Below, piece by piece: positions 4,094 to 5,028 of a stretch of 5,028 bases of DNA. Source of the stretch: Deltaproteobacteria bacterium (GTDB lineage Bacteria; Desulfobacterota; B13-G15); assembly GCA_003646705.1 (NCBI GenBank), contig QMLK01000104.1, forward strand, positions 1 through 5,028, in the 5' to 3' direction. Under the pieces are notes generated by a model that saw only the letters and a program-made list of their open reading frames with translations, was not told the DNA's origin and did not search any database. The position numbers and the translations under genes are program-made. Within the stretch, counting starts at the first letter, position 1; every line of letters begins with the position of its first letter.

Positions 4094-4858
4094 TCAACCC
4101 CCATAGCTGCTGAGTCCCTCGAGGAAGCGGAGGACGTTCTGACCGAGGTCGGGCAGGTAATATCCGCCCTCGAGCAGGGCGAAGACCCTCCCTGGGCAGA
4201 CCTCCCTGACTCGCCTGGAGACCATCTCCCCGATGGCCCTGAAGTCCTCGCCCTCCAAGGTCCCCCCCCAATCGAGGCGATAGCGGTCAAAGCCAGCAGA
4301 AAGGGCCACCAGGTCATAGGGGAAGGATCCCTCCAGGGCCTCCTCGACCCCCTCGAGGAAACGCCCCCGATCCTCCTCCTGGACGTTCACCACCACGACG
4401 TCCTCCCTCCCCGAGAAGAAGTTGGCAGTGCCGTCGCCGTAATGGAGATCTATGTCGATGACGAGGACCCTCTCCGCCTTGCCCCTCCTGATGAGCCGTT
4501 CCACAGCGATGGCCATGTTGTTGAAGAAGCAAAAGCCCCAATGGTGGTCGGGACTCGCATGATGCCCAGGAGGCCTTATCAGGCCGAAGGCCATCTCTCC
4601 ACCCGCTGCAAGTTCTGCGGCCTTTATGGCTCCCCCCGCTGCCAAGAGGGCCACCTGGTAGAGATCAGCCGTGGCCTTCACCTCCTCCAGGAGCCTCCGG
4701 GTGTGCACCAGCAGCACATCCTCCTCCCGGGCGGGCTCTGGCTCCAGGAAGGGAAACCTCCCCTCCAGTTCCCTCCTGATCACCTCCACCCTTTCCGGGC
4801 TCTCCACCGAGGCGGTGGGATAATCGGTGGCGTAGAGGGGATGATAGACGACCTTCAC
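4094..4858 (-). CDS. Histone-deacetylase-family zinc amidohydrolase (short form)
   Basis: A 254-residue cytoplasmic enzyme of the arginase/deacetylase fold. The catalytic set is complete: tandem histidines H99 and H100 in RPPGHHASPDHHWGFCFFNN, zinc ligands D137 and H139 in VIDIDLHYGDGT, third ligand D191 in SAGFD, and catalytic-type tyrosine Y233 in LEGGYY. Bacterial members deacetylate acetylpolyamines, acetoin-pathway proteins (AcuC) or other acetyl amides. The substrate cannot be told from sequence. It is shorter than usual: only about 28 residues separate the VVVVNVQ strand from SAGFD, a stretch of about 60 in typical members, so the loop containing the usual PFYPGTG motif is missing. The start is a GTG at 4858 with no ribosome site. 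A promoter with its -10 box six bases upstream suggests a leaderless message. It is first in a set followed by gmhA and the deoxyhypusine-synthase-like gene. Confidence 0.88.
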   Translation of the reverse strand: MKVVYHPLYATDYPTASVESPERVEVIRRELEGRFPFLEPEPAREEDVLLVHTRRLLEEVKATADLYQVALLAAGGAIKAAELAAGGEMAFGLIRPPGHHASPDHHWGFCFFNNMAIAVERLIRRGKAERVLVIDIDLHYGDGTANFFSGREDVVVVNVQEEDRGRFLEGVEEALEGSFPYDLVALSAGFDRYRLDWGGTLEGEDFRAIGEMVSRRVREVCPGRVFALLEGGYYLPDLGQNVLRFLEGLSSYGG

Positions 4859-4864
4859 GGCTTG

Positions 4865-4893
4865 ATTTTACCCGCCGTCCCCCTTCGAGGCAA
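4865..4893 (-). promoter_or_regulatory. Putative promoter of the deacetylase–gmhA operon
   Basis: On the minus strand, TTGCCT (4888–4893), a 17-base spacer and TAAAAT (4865–4870) form a sigma70-like promoter. Transcription about 7 bases past the -10 box would begin at or within a base of the GTG start codon at 4858. That agrees with the absence of a Shine-Dalgarno and predicts a leaderless mRNA. The -10 box is good, the -35 box moderate. Confidence 0.5.
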
Positions 4894-4912
4894 GGGAGGA
4901 TCGGCCCTCTCC

Positions 4913-4941
4913 TTGAAAAAAGGTCCTCCATCCCCTACCCT
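4913..4941 (+). promoter_or_regulatory. Putative promoter of mazG
   Basis: On the plus strand, TTGAAA (4913–4918), a 17-base spacer and TACCCT (4936–4941) make a weak sigma70-like promoter. Its predicted start, near 4948, adjoins the mazG ATG at 4949. It stands back to back with the deacetylase promoter in the 90-base divergent region. The -10 box keeps only the most important T-A…T positions, so the call is tentative. Confidence 0.33.
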
Positions 4942-4952
4942 AAAGGGGATGG
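4928..4952. repeat. Perfect 8-bp inverted repeat over the mazG start
   Basis: CCATCCCC (4928–4935) and GGGGATGG (4945–4952) are exact reverse complements separated by nine bases. The candidate mazG -10 box lies in the centre and the ATG in the right arm. As DNA this looks like an operator for a dimeric regulator. If transcription starts as close to the ATG as predicted, the left arm would not be in the RNA, which argues against an RNA hairpin role. Confidence 0.5.
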
Positions 4953-5028
4953 CTGAGGGCAAGGGGATAGAGAGGCTCATGGAGATAATGGCAAGGCTCC
5001 GGGGAGAAGGAGGATGCCCCTGGGATAG
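4949..5028 (+). CDS. mazG: MazG nucleoside triphosphate pyrophosphohydrolase, N-terminus (partial)
   Basis: Only the first 26 codons are in the window, but they read IERLMEIMARLRGEGGCPWD at residues 7–26. This is the very characteristic N-terminal motif of MazG, normally followed by (R/K)EQTH. MazG hydrolyses NTPs, including damaged or regulatory nucleotides, to NMP and pyrophosphate in the cytoplasm. The ATG at 4949 gives the usual short lead before the motif. An ATG at 4979 (residue 11) would cut into the first conserved helix. AAGGGG directly abuts the first ATG and is too close to act as a ribosome site, so the message may be leaderless. The gene is divergent from the deacetylase operon and runs off the right edge. 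Its family assignment is firm despite the short length. Confidence 0.85.
   Translation, partial: MAEGKGIERLMEIMARLRGEGGCPWD

Noticed and set aside
4059..4271. An upstream extension of the gmhA frame to 4271.
   Set aside because: It re-reads the deacetylase gene and has Arg/Gly-rich composition. The ATG at 4058 has AGGAGG 6 nt upstream and matches the family length.

Overview
The window (about 58–60% G+C by eye) reads as ordinary chromosome of a Gram-negative bacterium, probably a thermophile or moderate thermophile near the Desulfobacterota. I base this on a heptose-phosphate isomerase of LPS synthesis, a lipobox lipoprotein, proteins rich in Glu, Lys and Arg, and heavy use of AGG arginine codons. 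The taxonomic guess is inference. No tRNA, rRNA, insertion sequence or CRISPR array is visible, and no gap between genes exceeds about 90 bases.

Layout, left to right. (1) The 3' end of a TPR-repeat protein on the plus strand (2–268) runs head-on into the next operon with one base between the stop codons. (2) Bases 270–2521 on the minus strand form one tightly packed operon. In transcription order it holds an ArsR-family repressor, a very small single-pass membrane protein whose reading frame continues past an in-frame TGA (candidate selenocysteine site), a small Cys-rich protein, an FmdB-type zinc ribbon, a cytoplasmic thioredoxin, the membrane reductant conduit CcdA, and a thioredoxin-fold lipoprotein. 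Four of the six junctions overlap by 1 to 14 nt, including two ATGA overlaps. A strong sigma70-like promoter sits just before arsR, partly inside the end of the preceding gene. (3) Bases 2543–4858, also minus strand, hold a second gene set: a histone-deacetylase-fold amidohydrolase, a GmhA sugar-phosphate isomerase, and a conserved protein that I tentatively place with deoxyhypusine-synthase-like proteins. (4) Divergent from these, the first 26 codons of mazG start at 4949 and run off the right edge.

How the genes work together. Operon 2 encodes a complete inside-to-outside thiol relay: thioredoxin (cytoplasm) to CcdA (membrane) to an anchored thioredoxin-like lipoprotein (periplasmic face). 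It is headed by a Cys-containing ArsR sensor and includes three small proteins that may be new parts of the relay. The most interesting one is the small membrane protein. A TGA falls at codon 30, followed by 20 open codons with a Cys five residues on, and by a hairpin at a distance that suits a bacterial SECIS element.

A second pattern is that all three candidate promoters (arsR, the deacetylase gene, mazG) have their -10 box only 6 to 11 bases before the start codon, and the first genes lack a well-spaced Shine-Dalgarno site. Several internal genes have excellent ones. This suggests leaderless mRNAs for the operon-leading genes.
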